From assembly GCA_964521425.1 (NCBI GenBank), contig CAZFRO010000017.1, positions 1 through 48,146 on the forward strand: a stretch of DNA of 48,146 nt. Direction: 5' to 3'. Under the pieces are notes generated by a model, which was not told the origin of the DNA, did no database searches, and was given only the letters and a program-made list of their open reading frames with translations. Positions 39,405-48,146 of this stretch are shown here, in pieces (positions within the stretch are counted from its first letter, which is position 1; every line of letters begins with the position of its first letter). Source of the stretch: Joyebacterum sp964521425 (lineage in GTDB: Bacteria > Joyebacterota > Joyebacteria > Joyebacterales > Joyebacteraceae). The translations under genes were made by a program, and so were the position numbers.

Positions 39405-40727
39405 CTACCTCCGCTTTCTTACCAGGATACGGATCGGAGTACCAACGAAACCATACTCTCTTCGCAGCTGATTTACAAGATAACGGCGGTAAGAGTTGTC
39501 TATCGCCCTAGGGTCGCTTACGAAGACGACAAATGACGGAGGGCGCACACCGACCTGAGTGGCATAGAGGATATTGCCGCGCCTGCCCGCTTTCGGAGGT
39601 CGTCTGTCTGCAGCGTCGTGGATCAGCTGGTTCACCTTGGAGGTCTTGAGGCGATTGGACGCGTGAGCGTAGATATCAGCGGCCATTGTCAGTATGCGCG
39701 TGGCTCGTTGCCCCGTGAGTGCAGATGTCTGCAGAACCGGGGCGTAGCGTGCAAACGGAAGATCCTCTTCGGCGCGCTTGACGTACTCGCCGGCCGTGCT
39801 GTTGTCCTTGTTGATGAGGTCCCACTTGTTGTAGACGATCAGGAGTCCCTTGCCGGCGTCGTCAGCGAAGCCGGCAATGCGCGCGTCCTGCGCGACGATC
39901 CCGGTGGTCGCGTCAACCACCAGCACGACAACGTCGGCGCGCTCGATGCTCTTCAAGGCACGCATTGCGCTGTAGAACTCGACGCCCCTCTCGATCTTCG
40001 CCTTCTTCCTGAGGCCAGCCGTGTCTATCAGGACGAACCTCTGGTCCTCATGGTTCACGACGGTGTCGATGGAGTCACGCGTCGTTCCCGGGGTTGAATC
40101 CACGATCGTAATGTCGCGCCCCGCGATCATGTTGGTGAGCGACGACTTTCCCACGTTCGGACGACCCACGAGAGCAACACGTATGCCCTCCATCCCACCG
40201 CATCCGTCGGTCATCGGGATCAGCTCGGCCACCCGGTCCATCAGATCGCCGGTTCCCCTGCCGTGGAGCGCCGAGATCGGATGCGGTTCACCGAGCCCAA
40301 GTCTGTGGAAGTCGTGGACGTCCATCTCACCCGCGTCGCCGTCGACCTTATTGACCGCGAGGATGAGTGGCGTCTCAGAAGTTCTCAGGAGAGATGCAAT
40401 CTCCGTGTCGATCGCCGTTGCTCCCGTCGTCCGATCGACGACGAACACGATCACATCGGCCTCGTCCATCGCGACGCTCGCCTGGATCTTGATGAGCCCG
40501 GTCATCCCGTCGTCCACGGTCGGTACGAGGCCGCCCGTGTCGACGAGGACGAAGGTTCGGCCTCCCCAGTCCGTCTCGCGGTAGTGTCGATCCCGCGTCA
40601 CACCGGGTTGATCGTCGACAACGGCAGCCCTTGTTCGGGTAAGTCGATTGAAGAGCATCGACTTGCCGACATTCGGGCGCCCGACTATGGCCACAATCGG
40701 CAGTCCATCTCGCCCGGTCTCCATCAT
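39405..40727 (-). CDS. der: Ribosome-assembly GTPase Der (EngA)
   Basis: 440 residues; ATG after GAGAGGCGAG (a second ATG follows at once). Two tandem G domains: G1 motifs GRPNVGKS near 17-24 and again near 188-195, 'DTGG' and 'DTAG' G3 motifs, 'NKVD' and 'NKWD' G4 motifs. The C-terminal KH-like domain ends 'GFVGTPIRILVRKRR'. Required for 50S subunit maturation. The order of DUF512 protein, der, plsY and gpsA is common in many bacteria. Confidence 0.98.
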   Translation of the reverse strand: MMETGRDGLPIVAIVGRPNVGKSMLFNRLTRTRAAVVDDQPGVTRDRHYRETDWGGRTFVLVDTGGLVPTVDDGMTGLIKIQASVAMDEADVIVFVVDRTTGATAIDTEIASLLRTSETPLILAVNKVDGDAGEMDVHDFHRLGLGEPHPISALHGRGTGDLMDRVAELIPMTDGCGGMEGIRVALVGRPNVGKSSLTNMIAGRDITIVDSTPGTTRDSIDTVVNHEDQRFVLIDTAGLRKKAKIERGVEFYSAMRALKSIERADVVVLVVDATTGIVAQDARIAGFADDAGKGLLIVYNKWDLINKDNSTAGEYVKRAEEDLPFARYAPVLQTSALTGQRATRILTMAADIYAHASNRLKTSKVNQLIHDAADRRPPKAGRRGNILYATQVGVRPPSFVVFVSDPRAIDNSYRRYLVNQLRREYGFVGTPIRILVRKRR

Positions 40728-40741
40728 ACGCTCGCCTCTCT

Positions 40742-42043
40742 CTAAGAACTCTGTACGAAGTCCGCGATCGCGTCCACGATATCGTGCGCCCGAACGAGTT
40801 GATCGAGTCCAGTGGCCGCCGCGATTTCTCGAAGTGTCATTCCATCTATCGTCACACCATCCGCGTTGAATGCTTCCCCCGGAAGGAGCGTGAGCCCGCA
40901 GGGCTGCTCTGTGCTAAGAACCCTGATCATGTCCTCTCCAGAGAGGAGCCCTGCAACCGTCACACTTCGTCCCAGGAAGTGATTCGCCACAGCGATCACT
41001 CGGGTCTCGATCGGAGCCACGGACTTGAGCGCGCGGCCGATCATGTCCTGAAGAAACGGAGCAGCAAGCTCCGCCGTGACGATCGTGAGAACCATCGGTT
41101 CAGAGACGACGCCTTCAAGCTCTAGAACTCGATTGGAAAGCGCGTGTTCGAAGAGGCGCAGAAGCCCCACTCCATTCTCGAGCTGCGGGAACTCACCGTA
41201 GTGGCTGTAGTCCGGGAGTTCAATGCCCGCCAAGAGGTACAGCTCGTCGGCTGCATATACGATTGGGCTCCCTGCCCCATCTCCGGACTCCTTCTGCCGA
41301 CTCCTGACGACCGCTACGATCTCGCGGGCAGTCCCCTCGGTCACCGGCTCAAGGACGGGCAACCCCTCCCTGTGACGAGTGAGGCCGATCGGGACGACCG
41401 CGACGGATTCCATGCGCGCCCCGAGAGAGAGGAGATCGTCCAGCGTCTGCTCGAGCACGGGTCCATCGTTGATACCTGGACAGACCACAATCTGCGTGTT
41501 GAGCGGTATGCCGCTCTCAATGAATCGGCCAAGCTGCTCCATGATGGGGGCGGCATCGGGATTGCCCAGCAAGCGCCGTCTCACGTCATCGTCAGTCGCA
41601 TGCACGGAGACATAGAGAGGCGACAGCTTCTGCTCAGTGATACGGTCGAGATCCTCTTGAGAGAGACTCGCCACGGTCACATAGCAGCCACTCGTGAAGG
41701 AGAGCCTGTAGTCGTCATCCTTGATGTAGAGAGACGATCTCAAGCCTCGTGGGAGTTGATCGATGAAGCAGAAGATGCAGCGATTCACACACGTCCGGAC
41801 CTTGTCGGACGCAAGCTCAATACCGATATCCGCAGGATGCAGAGCGGGAAGCGAGACAGTCACCTCGGCTCCCTCCCGCTCGAACACGAACAGGAGTTCG
41901 TCCTTGTCTGACTCCCAGCCCGTGACATATGCAACGTCAATGGCATCACGAATCGGTCTGCCGGCTATCTCGATGAGGTCATCGCCCGGCAGTATCCCGG
42001 CTCGTTCTGCGATCGAACCCGTTTCCGTGGATTGCACCTTCAT
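40742..42043 (-). CDS. DUF512 radical SAM protein with PDZ-like N-terminus
   Basis: 433 residues from ATG 42043; the first in-frame ATG (42106) lies only five bases from the tRNA and is unlikely. An N-terminal PDZ-like domain (about 1-65, 'SIAERAGILPGDDLIEIAGRPI') precedes the radical SAM motif CVNRCIFC (C85, C89, C92), then 'SFTSGCYVTVASLSQEDLDRI' and a C-terminal DUF512 domain. The family is widespread and almost always next to der, suggesting a role tied to translation, but the reaction is unknown. It starts just downstream of tRNA-Gly. Confidence 0.92.
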   Translation of the reverse strand: MKVQSTETGSIAERAGILPGDDLIEIAGRPIRDAIDVAYVTGWESDKDELLFVFEREGAEVTVSLPALHPADIGIELASDKVRTCVNRCIFCFIDQLPRGLRSSLYIKDDDYRLSFTSGCYVTVASLSQEDLDRITEQKLSPLYVSVHATDDDVRRRLLGNPDAAPIMEQLGRFIESGIPLNTQIVVCPGINDGPVLEQTLDDLLSLGARMESVAVVPIGLTRHREGLPVLEPVTEGTAREIVAVVRSRQKESGDGAGSPIVYAADELYLLAGIELPDYSHYGEFPQLENGVGLLRLFEHALSNRVLELEGVVSEPMVLTIVTAELAAPFLQDMIGRALKSVAPIETRVIAVANHFLGRSVTVAGLLSGEDMIRVLSTEQPCGLTLLPGEAFNADGVTIDGMTLREIAAATGLDQLVRAHDIVDAIADFVQSS

Positions 42044-42110
42044 GTATGACCCACTTCCCAGCAGCTTCGTGCCCACGTGGCGGCGCCGAACGTCGCGGCC
42101 GGACATAAAT

Positions 42111-42187
42111 ATGGAGCGGGCAACGGGATTCGAACCCGCGACTCTCAGCTTGGGAAGCTGATACTCTACCAGACTGAGTTATGCCCG
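42111..42187 (-). tRNA. tRNA-Gly (anticodon CCC)
   Basis: GCGGGCATAACTCAGTCTGG..., acceptor GCGGGCA/TGCCCGC, anticodon stem TCAGC/GCTGA around TTCCCAA (anticodon CCC), T-arm GGTTCGAATCC, and encoded CCA after discriminator T. Confidence 0.95.
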
Positions 42188-42255
42188 CTCTCAGCGCCTA
42201 CCCGTGCAGAAGAGCATATGCCGCAGTGAGGGCCATGTCAAGCCGCAACCCCCCG

Positions 42256-42330
42256 CTGATGGCCGTTTTAGGGGCGAATTCTGATGGCCATCTTGGGGGC
42301 AAACACTGATGGCCGTGTTGGGGCTAGGCC
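42256..42330. repeat. Three 25-bp tandem repeats, possible IS21-type transposon end
   Basis: Three units begin with CTGATGGCC at 42256, 42281 and 42306, exactly 25 bp apart. They share CTGATGGCC, two to four bases, TT(A/G)GGGG. The last unit contains the miaA stop codon (42324-42326). Ends of IS21-family elements carry several such short repeats as transposase-binding sites, and the wording resembles them from memory. No istA or istB gene is present, so this would be a solitary end. The remainder of the gap (42188-42255) shows nothing else. Confidence 0.45.
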
Positions 42331-43262
42331 CGCCCGGGGCGTTCTCTCCACCGCGAAACGATCAGCCGGGCGGCCTTCTCCTCTCCCATCTCCCCCATAT
42401 CCAGCCAGTCGACACCATCGATGGAGGAAGACCACGTCATCTGACGCTTCGAGTAGCGTCTTGTGTTCCGCTTGATGAGTTCGATGGCCTCCGTGAAGTC
42501 AGATCCACCGTTAGCGAGGACGTCGAGGATCTCACGATATCCAACCGCATCTGCGGCTGGAACTCCCGACAGAAGGACGCCGGATTCGAAGAGGCGCCTC
42601 ACCTCATCGATCAGCCCGGCGTCGATCATCGAGTCCACCCGGCGGTCGATCCGCGCGTACAGGCGCTCGCGATCCATGGTCAGTCCGAAGTAGACGGGAG
42701 TGTACGCCGGCCGGCGCGCCTCTCTCGATTGCCAGCTTGTGAGCGTGGAGCCGGTGGAGATGTAGACCTCAAGTGCCCTCACCACGCGGACGGTGTCGTT
42801 AGGGTGGATTCGCGCCGCCGACTCGGGGTCTATTGTCTTGAGTTCCTCATGAAGGGCCTCCGGAGCGCTCTCGCCGGCTCGTCGTTCGAGCTTCTCCCGG
42901 ATGAGTTCGTCGCGACCCGGCCCTTCGAAGAGCCCCTCGAAGAGCGACCGCACGTAGAAGCCGGTGCCTCCGACAAGGATAGGCTCCACCCCTGCAGAGA
43001 TGATGGATGCGATCGCGCTCTCTGCGTCGATCGCGAACCGCACGGCATCGTACGCCTCGCCCGGTTCAATGTTGTCGACAAGATGATGGCGGGCAAGCCT
43101 GGATTCACCGGGCGTCGGTTTGGCCGTGCCGATATCGAGTCGCCGGTAGATCTGACGCGAGTCAGCCGAGACGATCTCTCCGCCGAGTTCCTGAGCCACA
43201 CGGACTGCGACGCCTGTCTTCCCGACGGCCGTGGGACCGATTATGGCGAGCACATTGCGCAA
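42324..43262 (-). CDS. miaA: tRNA dimethylallyltransferase
   Basis: 312 residues from a TTG at 43262, seven bases after GGAGGG. It adds dimethylallyl to A37 of tRNAs reading UNN codons. P-loop GPTAVGKT (9-16), 'EIVSADSRQIYRRLDIGTAKPT', 'HHLVDNIEPGEAYDA', 'PILVGGTGFYVRSLFEGL', and 'DAVGYREI' are all present, and the C-terminus 'RNTRRYSKRQMTW' is typical. It starts 18 bases after the mutL stop, in the common mutS-mutL-miaA order. Confidence 0.97.
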   Translation of the reverse strand: MRNVLAIIGPTAVGKTGVAVRVAQELGGEIVSADSRQIYRRLDIGTAKPTPGESRLARHHLVDNIEPGEAYDAVRFAIDAESAIASIISAGVEPILVGGTGFYVRSLFEGLFEGPGRDELIREKLERRAGESAPEALHEELKTIDPESAARIHPNDTVRVVRALEVYISTGSTLTSWQSREARRPAYTPVYFGLTMDRERLYARIDRRVDSMIDAGLIDEVRRLFESGVLLSGVPAADAVGYREILDVLANGGSDFTEAIELIKRNTRRYSKRQMTWSSSIDGVDWLDMGEMGEEKAARLIVSRWRERPGRA

Positions 43263-43280
43263 GAGTCTGCCCTCCGGGTT

Positions 43281-45077
43281 CTACGTGCGTCCGAACTTCT
43301 TGTGAAGCTCGTCGAGGGTCATGCGCATGAAGGTGGGTCGTCCATGGGGACACGAGTACGGAAGTTCCGTGGCGAACAGCTGATCCAGGAGTGAGCGCAT
43401 CTCCTCCTGTGCCAGCACGTCACCGGCCTTGATAGCCGTCTTGCATGCCATCGTCGTCGCGATGCTCTCTATGATGTCCCTGTCGGCCGTCCTGCCGGAC
43501 GGCAACTCGGCCAGGAGATCGTGGAGGATCGCGTCGTGGGCCAGTTTCGGAAACGCTCCGGGGACCGCCTCCATGAGCAGGGTCCTTCCGCTCATTGGCC
43601 TGATCGAGAACCCGAGCCGCGTGAGAAGAGGTTCCACATCCGTGAAGGAGGCGAATTCGGCGGGAGACAGCTCGACAGCGATAGGAAAGAGAAGCTGCTG
43701 GCTGGATCCGGTCTCCGCAACGCCGGACAGACGTCTCCTTGCCTGCTCGTAGATGATGCGTTCGTGCGCGGCGTGCTGGTCAACGATCAGTACGCCCTCT
43801 CGGGTCTGCACGAAGATATACGTGCGATGCAACTGCCAGAACTTGACCTGTTCACCGGCCTCCACCGATGCCGCATGCCCGCTCTCGCCTGTTCGACGAA
43901 CGCTGGAGTCATCCACGGGCGTCTGAGCGTGCTCTCGCACGGTGGACGGGAAACTGAGTTCGCCGGTCCGAAGCGGAAGATCCGTCGCCAGGACCTCGCC
44001 CCCTCTTCTTCCCGACGCGTACGATCCCGCGCCGCCCCGGGGGTGATGCGCTCCGTCTGCCTTCACGGTCAGTGTCGGAGCCACATCGTGCTCCATGAGG
44101 GTGTTCCGCACGGCGTGTTCTATCAGGGCGAAGGCACGTCTCTCTTCACCGAAGCGCACCTCCCGCTTCGTCGGATGCACGTTCGCGTCCACGAATCTGC
44201 CGTCCACATTGATCACGAGCACGAATATCGGGTGCCGATTGCGCGGAAGGAGTTCCCCATATCCGGTCCGCACCGCCGCCGAGAGAAGACGGCTCTGTAC
44301 CGGGCGCCCGTTGACGGCAAGAAGCTGGAACGCGCCTCGTGTACGTGCAATGGACGGCTTGCCGACCAGCCCGACGACCGAGTACGGGCCGTCGGTATAG
44401 GTGACGGGAAAGACGTCTCCCGTGTGCGCGCCTCCAAGCGTCTCGAGAGCTCGCTCGCTGATTCCGGAAGCGGGCAGAAGCGAGAACACGGACTTGCCGT
44501 CGACCACAAGGTCGAAGCGAATGTGAGGATAGAGGATGGCATACTCCGTCACGCAGTTGAGTATCTTCTTCAACTCGACTCGGTCGCTCTTCAGGAACTT
44601 GCGCCGGGCCGGAGTGTTGAAGAAGAGAGATGTGACCTCCATCGTCGTGCCGAGTGATCGCCCGGCCGGCTTCACGTTCTCGACCGTTCCTCCGACCAGA
44701 GTCACGGCGGTTCCTTCCGACGCATCCCGCTCGCACGTAACGAGTCGCACGCGGGAGACTGAGGATATGCTCGGCAGCGCTTCACCCCGGAAACCGAGAG
44801 TCTCGATGGCCTCGAGGTCGTGCTCGTCTGAGATCTTGCTGGTCGCGAATCTGTCGAAGGCGGCAAGCGCATCGTCGGCGTTCAAACCGATCCCGTTGTC
44901 AGTCACGCGGATGAGATCGCTTCCGGCTCCCTTGATGTCGATGGATATGACGTCTGCCCCTGCGTCGATCGAGTTCTCGACGAGTTCCTTCACCACCGAA
45001 TGAGGTCCTTCTACGACCTCCCCGGCAGCGATTCTGTTGGCCAGAGCCTCACTGAGTATCCGGATATTACTGGGCAT
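43281..45077 (-). CDS. mutL: DNA mismatch repair protein MutL
   Basis: 598 residues; the start overlaps the mutS stop by 11 bases. GHKL ATPase motifs: 'IAAGEVVEGPHSVVKELVENSIDAGA', 'VTDNGIGL', 'TLGFRGEALPSISSV'. The C-terminal domain keeps the endonuclease metal-site motif DQHAAHERIIYE (about 432-443), the 'ACKTAIKAGD' motif and CPHGRP (about 575-580). It should therefore be a nicking MutL, as expected where MutH and Dam-directed repair are absent. A Ser/Thr/Arg/Gly-rich linker joins the domains. Confidence 0.97.
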   Translation of the reverse strand: MPSNIRILSEALANRIAAGEVVEGPHSVVKELVENSIDAGADVISIDIKGAGSDLIRVTDNGIGLNADDALAAFDRFATSKISDEHDLEAIETLGFRGEALPSISSVSRVRLVTCERDASEGTAVTLVGGTVENVKPAGRSLGTTMEVTSLFFNTPARRKFLKSDRVELKKILNCVTEYAILYPHIRFDLVVDGKSVFSLLPASGISERALETLGGAHTGDVFPVTYTDGPYSVVGLVGKPSIARTRGAFQLLAVNGRPVQSRLLSAAVRTGYGELLPRNRHPIFVLVINVDGRFVDANVHPTKREVRFGEERRAFALIEHAVRNTLMEHDVAPTLTVKADGAHHPRGGAGSYASGRRGGEVLATDLPLRTGELSFPSTVREHAQTPVDDSSVRRTGESGHAASVEAGEQVKFWQLHRTYIFVQTREGVLIVDQHAAHERIIYEQARRRLSGVAETGSSQQLLFPIAVELSPAEFASFTDVEPLLTRLGFSIRPMSGRTLLMEAVPGAFPKLAHDAILHDLLAELPSGRTADRDIIESIATTMACKTAIKAGDVLAQEEMRSLLDQLFATELPYSCPHGRPTFMRMTLDELHKKFGRT

Positions 45078-47531
45078 CTTCCGCCTTCTTCTGCAGCTCC
45101 ACGAGCTTCGTCAGTGCTTCGAGCGGAGTCATGTCCGCGAGGTCCATCTCGAGCAGCTCTCGCTCGACCTCGGATTCCAGGCGCCCGAAGAGCGGCAGCT
45201 GATCACTCGAGTCTGCCAGGAGACCGTGCTCCCCCGCGGCGAGGCGCGGCAGGGCGTCGGGCGTGTACTGTGTCGCCTCGAGGTTCTCGAGAACCTCCCG
45301 CGCCCTCGTGATGACATCCCCCGGCATGCCGGCCAGTCTGGCGACCTCTATGCCGTAGCTCTGGTCGGCAGAGCCCGGCGTCACCTTTCTTAGAAATACT
45401 ATTGAGTCGGCGGTCTCCCTCGCAAGAACGTGGACGTTCTTGAGACGTGTGAGAATATCCTCGAGTTCGGTCAGCTCATGGTAGTGGGTNNNNNNNNNNN
45501 NNNNNNNNNNNNNNNNNNNNNNNNNNNNNNNNNNNNNNNNNNNNNNNNNNNNNNNNNNNNNNNNNNNNNNNNNNNNNNNNNNNNNNNNNCAGCCGGAACG
45601 AACGAGCCCATCTGAGCCATGATGACGATCAGGGCGACCTGACGAAGATAGGTCGACTTGCCGGCCATGTTCGGCCCGGTCATCAGGAGTATCTGCTGAT
45701 GCTCTGAGTCGAGAGACACGTCGTTCGGTACGAAGACTTCACCCTCAAGGAGACGCTCGACAACCGGGTGCCGTCCCCCCATGATCGTGATGCCGTCGTC
45801 GTCTGTCAGAGTCGGTCGCACGTAGTCGTTCTCAACTGCCGCATCCCCGAGCGAGTTCAGTACGTCGATCTCGGCAAGCACTTGAGCTGCATCCTGCACA
45901 CCGGCCGCGTACCCCGCCACCCACTCCCTGAGTGACTCGAAGATCTCGCGTTCCAGCCTGACCATGTCTTCCTCGGCCGTGAGGACGCGATTCTCGTACT
46001 CCTTGAGATCGGGGGTTATGTAGCGCTCTGCATTGACCAGTGTCTGTTTGCGGATGTAGTCGTCCGGAACGCGATCCGCGTGAGCTTTTGTCACCTCTAT
46101 GTAGTAGCCGAAGACCCTGTTGTAGCCGATCTTGAGCGATGTGATGCCTGTTCTCTCACGCTCGGAGGTCTGGAGTCGCCCTATCCAGTCCTTTCCCTCC
46201 CTGGTGATCGATCTCAGAGCGTCCAGTTCCTGACTGTGGCCATCCCTGATGACCCCTCCATCCTTGAGCGTGGCGGGTGGACTCTCCTCGAGCGTCTCGG
46301 CGATACGGTCTGTAATGTGAGTCAGATCAGGGAACCGCCCGATGAGGGTGCGCACGGACTCGGTGTCGAGAGCATGGGCGATCGCGATCACAGCGGGTCC
46401 CATCTCAAGCGACTGCCTGAGAGAGGCCAGGTCACGTGGACTGGCGTGTCCCGAGGCAATCCGCGACACGACTCGCGGGAGATCGCACATGGACCTGAGT
46501 GTTGCTCTTAAATCTTCAGCGGTCTCGCGGTTGGCGAAGAGAGCTTCGACTCCGTCCAGACGGGCATTCGCCATATCTGTGTCGTGGAGTGGGTAGAGAA
46601 TCCACTGCCTTAAGAGCCTTGCACCCATCGCGCTTGCGGTACGGTCCAGCACGGCAAGCAGAGTCGCGTGTTTGAGGCCATGCTCCAGTGGTTCGACCAG
46701 CTCGAGATTCCGCTGAGACGTCTCATCCAGCACGACGTGATTGGATGTTCTGAGGTGACGGATCGTCGTGATCTGCTTGAGGTCACGCTTCTTGAGATCC
46801 TTGAGGTAACTGATCGCTGCGCCGGCGGCGCGGATTCCCTCACTCAGGCCGGCCAGACCGAAACCGTCCAGATTGGCGACGCCGAAGTGTGAGGTGAGCG
46901 TGCGGCGCGCGGCATCGAGCCCGAACTCCCAGTCGGGAACCGCCGTTACCAGGATGTCTGGGAGATCGCTGAGAAGCGAGGGTGGCGAATCCTGCGTGGT
47001 GAGTTCCTCCGGGACTATCAGCTCGGCGGCCTCCGCTCGCAGGATCTCCCGCCTCAACTCAACCGGGGCGAGTTCCGAAACCACAAACTCCCCTGTCGAG
47101 AGATCCACACGCGCGAGCCCCACGCACGTATCACCCGGCATGACTGAGATGAGGTAGTTCGAGCGGCGCTCGTCCAGCATGGATGATGAGAGGAGTGTTC
47201 CAGGCGTGATCACCTCGGTGATCTCGCGCTTGACGAGGCCCTTCGCCTTCTTGGGGTCCTCGACCTGGTCGCAGATCGCGACCTTGTAGCCGGCCTCGAC
47301 CAGCCTGACAAGATACGGCTCCACGGCATGATGCGGCACACCGGCGAGCGGAACCGGGTTCTTGCCCCCTTTGTCTCTGGTCGTCAGAGCAAGACCAAGA
47401 ACACGCGAGGCGATCTTGGCATCGTCGAAGAACATCTCGTAGAAATCACCCATGCGGAAGAGCAGTATCGCGTCGCGCTGCTCCGCCTTGATAGACGTGT
47501 ACTGCTTCATCATGGGTGTCATGTCGCTCAT
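45067..47531 (-). CDS. mutS: DNA mismatch repair protein MutS (interrupted by assembly gap)
   Basis: The N-terminal 680 codons (47531-45590) and C-terminal 140 codons (45489-45067) flank 100 Ns. Mismatch-binding F30-x-E32 (GDFYEMFF), connector and core domains, then Walker A TGPNMAGKST at about 615. The text stops after GSFVPA and resumes at THYHELTELEDIL, with 'TPGSADQSYGIEVARLAG' and the C-terminal helices following. In other MutS proteins about 84 residues, including Walker B and the 'FMVEM' signature motif, lie between these points, so the true gap is near 250 bases, not 100. The two sides are out of frame across the Ns for the same reason. The gene is intact as far as can be seen. Confidence 0.96.
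45490..45589. other. Assembly gap (100 Ns) inside mutS
   Basis: Exactly 100 N, the usual scaffold placeholder. By comparison with known MutS the missing DNA is about 250 bp and codes for the Walker B region. Confidence 0.99.
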
Positions 47532-47549
47532 CGATGCTCTCTGCAGAAG

Positions 47550-48146
47550 CTAGGGGGTGGTATCGGTCGTGGGCTCGACATCCAGAGCGGTCTCTTGAGA
47601 GGCTATCTCTGATGCGCGAAGCAAGACGGTCTCAAGTCTGTCCGCTGCCATCACCGCCTCGAAACTGCCGGGGAATTCCATGGTCACAGCTCGGAGTAGC
47701 TCCGCGGTGTGGGAGAACTCCTCCAAGGCCTCATAGCAGGTCGCGGCGCCGATGAGGGCCGGAGCGCGGACACCGTTCTCGGCGTGCGTGATAGCCGTGG
47801 CTTCGAACTGCGCGCCGGCCTCCGATGGATTCCCTGTGGCCAGGATCGCCCACCCCAGGCCGATCGAAGCCCAGGCAGCTACGCCTTCCTCACCATCGCT
47901 TGAGGCCTGCCTGTAGAGCAGGGTGGCCGCCGTCACATCGCCTGATGCCAGAAGGCTGGCTGCCTGCTTCAGGATCGTACGGCCGTAGCCTTGGCGCCGC
48001 ACGATGGCCGCCGCGTACTCGATCGCCGCAGCCTCGTAGTGGCCGGACGCGTACAGGAAATCTCCACGCAGAGTGTAGGCAGTCGATCTGAGTTCCTGAT
48101 CTCGACTCTGAGCCAGCACGGCATCCGCCAGATCGAGCGCCTCGAG
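47550..48146 (-). CDS. TPR-like repeat protein, 5' end outside window
   Basis: The frame is open to the right edge (198 codons seen). The sequence is Ala-rich with helix-turn-helix repeats: 'ALDLADAVLAQSRDQELRSTAYTLRGDFLYASGHYEAAAIEYAAAI', 'GVAAWASIGLGWAILATGNPSEAGAQFEATA' and 'APALIGAATCYEALEEFSHTAELLRAVTMEFPGS'. This matches tetratricopeptide-type repeats, which bind partner proteins. The C-terminal tail is acidic and unstructured. The stop is 18 bases before mutS. Whether the missing N-terminus carries a signal peptide or another domain cannot be told. Confidence 0.8.
   Translation of the reverse strand, partial: LEALDLADAVLAQSRDQELRSTAYTLRGDFLYASGHYEAAAIEYAAAIVRRQGYGRTILKQAASLLASGDVTAATLLYRQASSDGEEGVAAWASIGLGWAILATGNPSEAGAQFEATAITHAENGVRAPALIGAATCYEALEEFSHTAELLRAVTMEFPGSFEAVMAADRLETVLLRASEIASQETALDVEPTTDTTP

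Overview
The window is GC-rich (about 60 % by eye) and densely coded, from a Gram-negative-type bacterium. Two secreted proteins end in a FlgD-like C-terminal domain of the type IX-secretion kind. There is an LpxL/HtrB-type acyltransferase, a LytM murein hydrolase lipoprotein and a MutL that keeps its endonuclease motif. No gene is a close match to a well-known cultured genus. My inference is an uncultured member of the FCB-side candidate phyla (Eisenbacteria/Krumholzibacteriota/Latescibacterota-like); the 100-N gap at 45490-45589 fits a scaffolded metagenome bin.

Region 1 (1-9555, minus strand) holds exported proteins: an unfinished large secreted protein, a Cys-rich secreted protein, a six-Asp-box propeller protein with a sorting domain, and a CBM96/DNRLRE-type lipoprotein. 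A P-type cation ATPase overlaps the propeller gene by four bases.

Region 2 (9823-22650) is central metabolism. An FAHD-family (oxaloacetate/acylpyruvate) enzyme is followed by a lipoate locus read on the minus strand: lipoate-protein ligase, a DUF116 Cys-rich domain, a flavoprotein, and two radical SAM proteins resembling the LipS1/LipS2 pair. Next comes an isocitrate-dehydrogenase-like enzyme divergent from citrate synthase, then a LarA-type 2-hydroxyacid racemase, malate dehydrogenase and a two-subunit LeuCD-type aconitase. Together these supply most of the oxidative entry to the TCA cycle plus the lipoyl cofactor used by 2-oxoacid dehydrogenases.

Region 3 (22657-31430) is accessory. It has a UPF0178 protein, a large M6 metalloprotease with a sorting domain, two small membrane proteins of unknown role, a decayed beta-helix gene, an ArsR-SQR-TusE/DsrC-like-DsrE sulfide/persulfide operon, and an IS3 transposase remnant lying across what looks like a broken secreted-protein gene.

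Region 4 (31429-48146, all minus strand) is housekeeping: TPR protein, mutS, mutL, miaA, tRNA-Gly, a DUF512 radical SAM protein, der, plsY, gpsA, tRNA-Pro, an lpxL-like gene, a family 2 glycosyltransferase, surE, pcm, a small-multidrug-export-type protein, tRNA-Pro, a LOG-like protein, acylphosphatase, a LysM/M23 lipoprotein, apt and tRNA-Arg, closed by a strong terminator.

The points most worth a second look are a shared C-terminal motif (SPVE-x2-SWG-x2-K-x-MYR) on two otherwise unrelated exported proteins, an in-frame TGA splitting an apparent LplA-DUF116 fusion, the compact sulfide operon whose DsrC-like protein has Ser in place of one redox Cys, and a P2-type ATPase with PQALP in M4.
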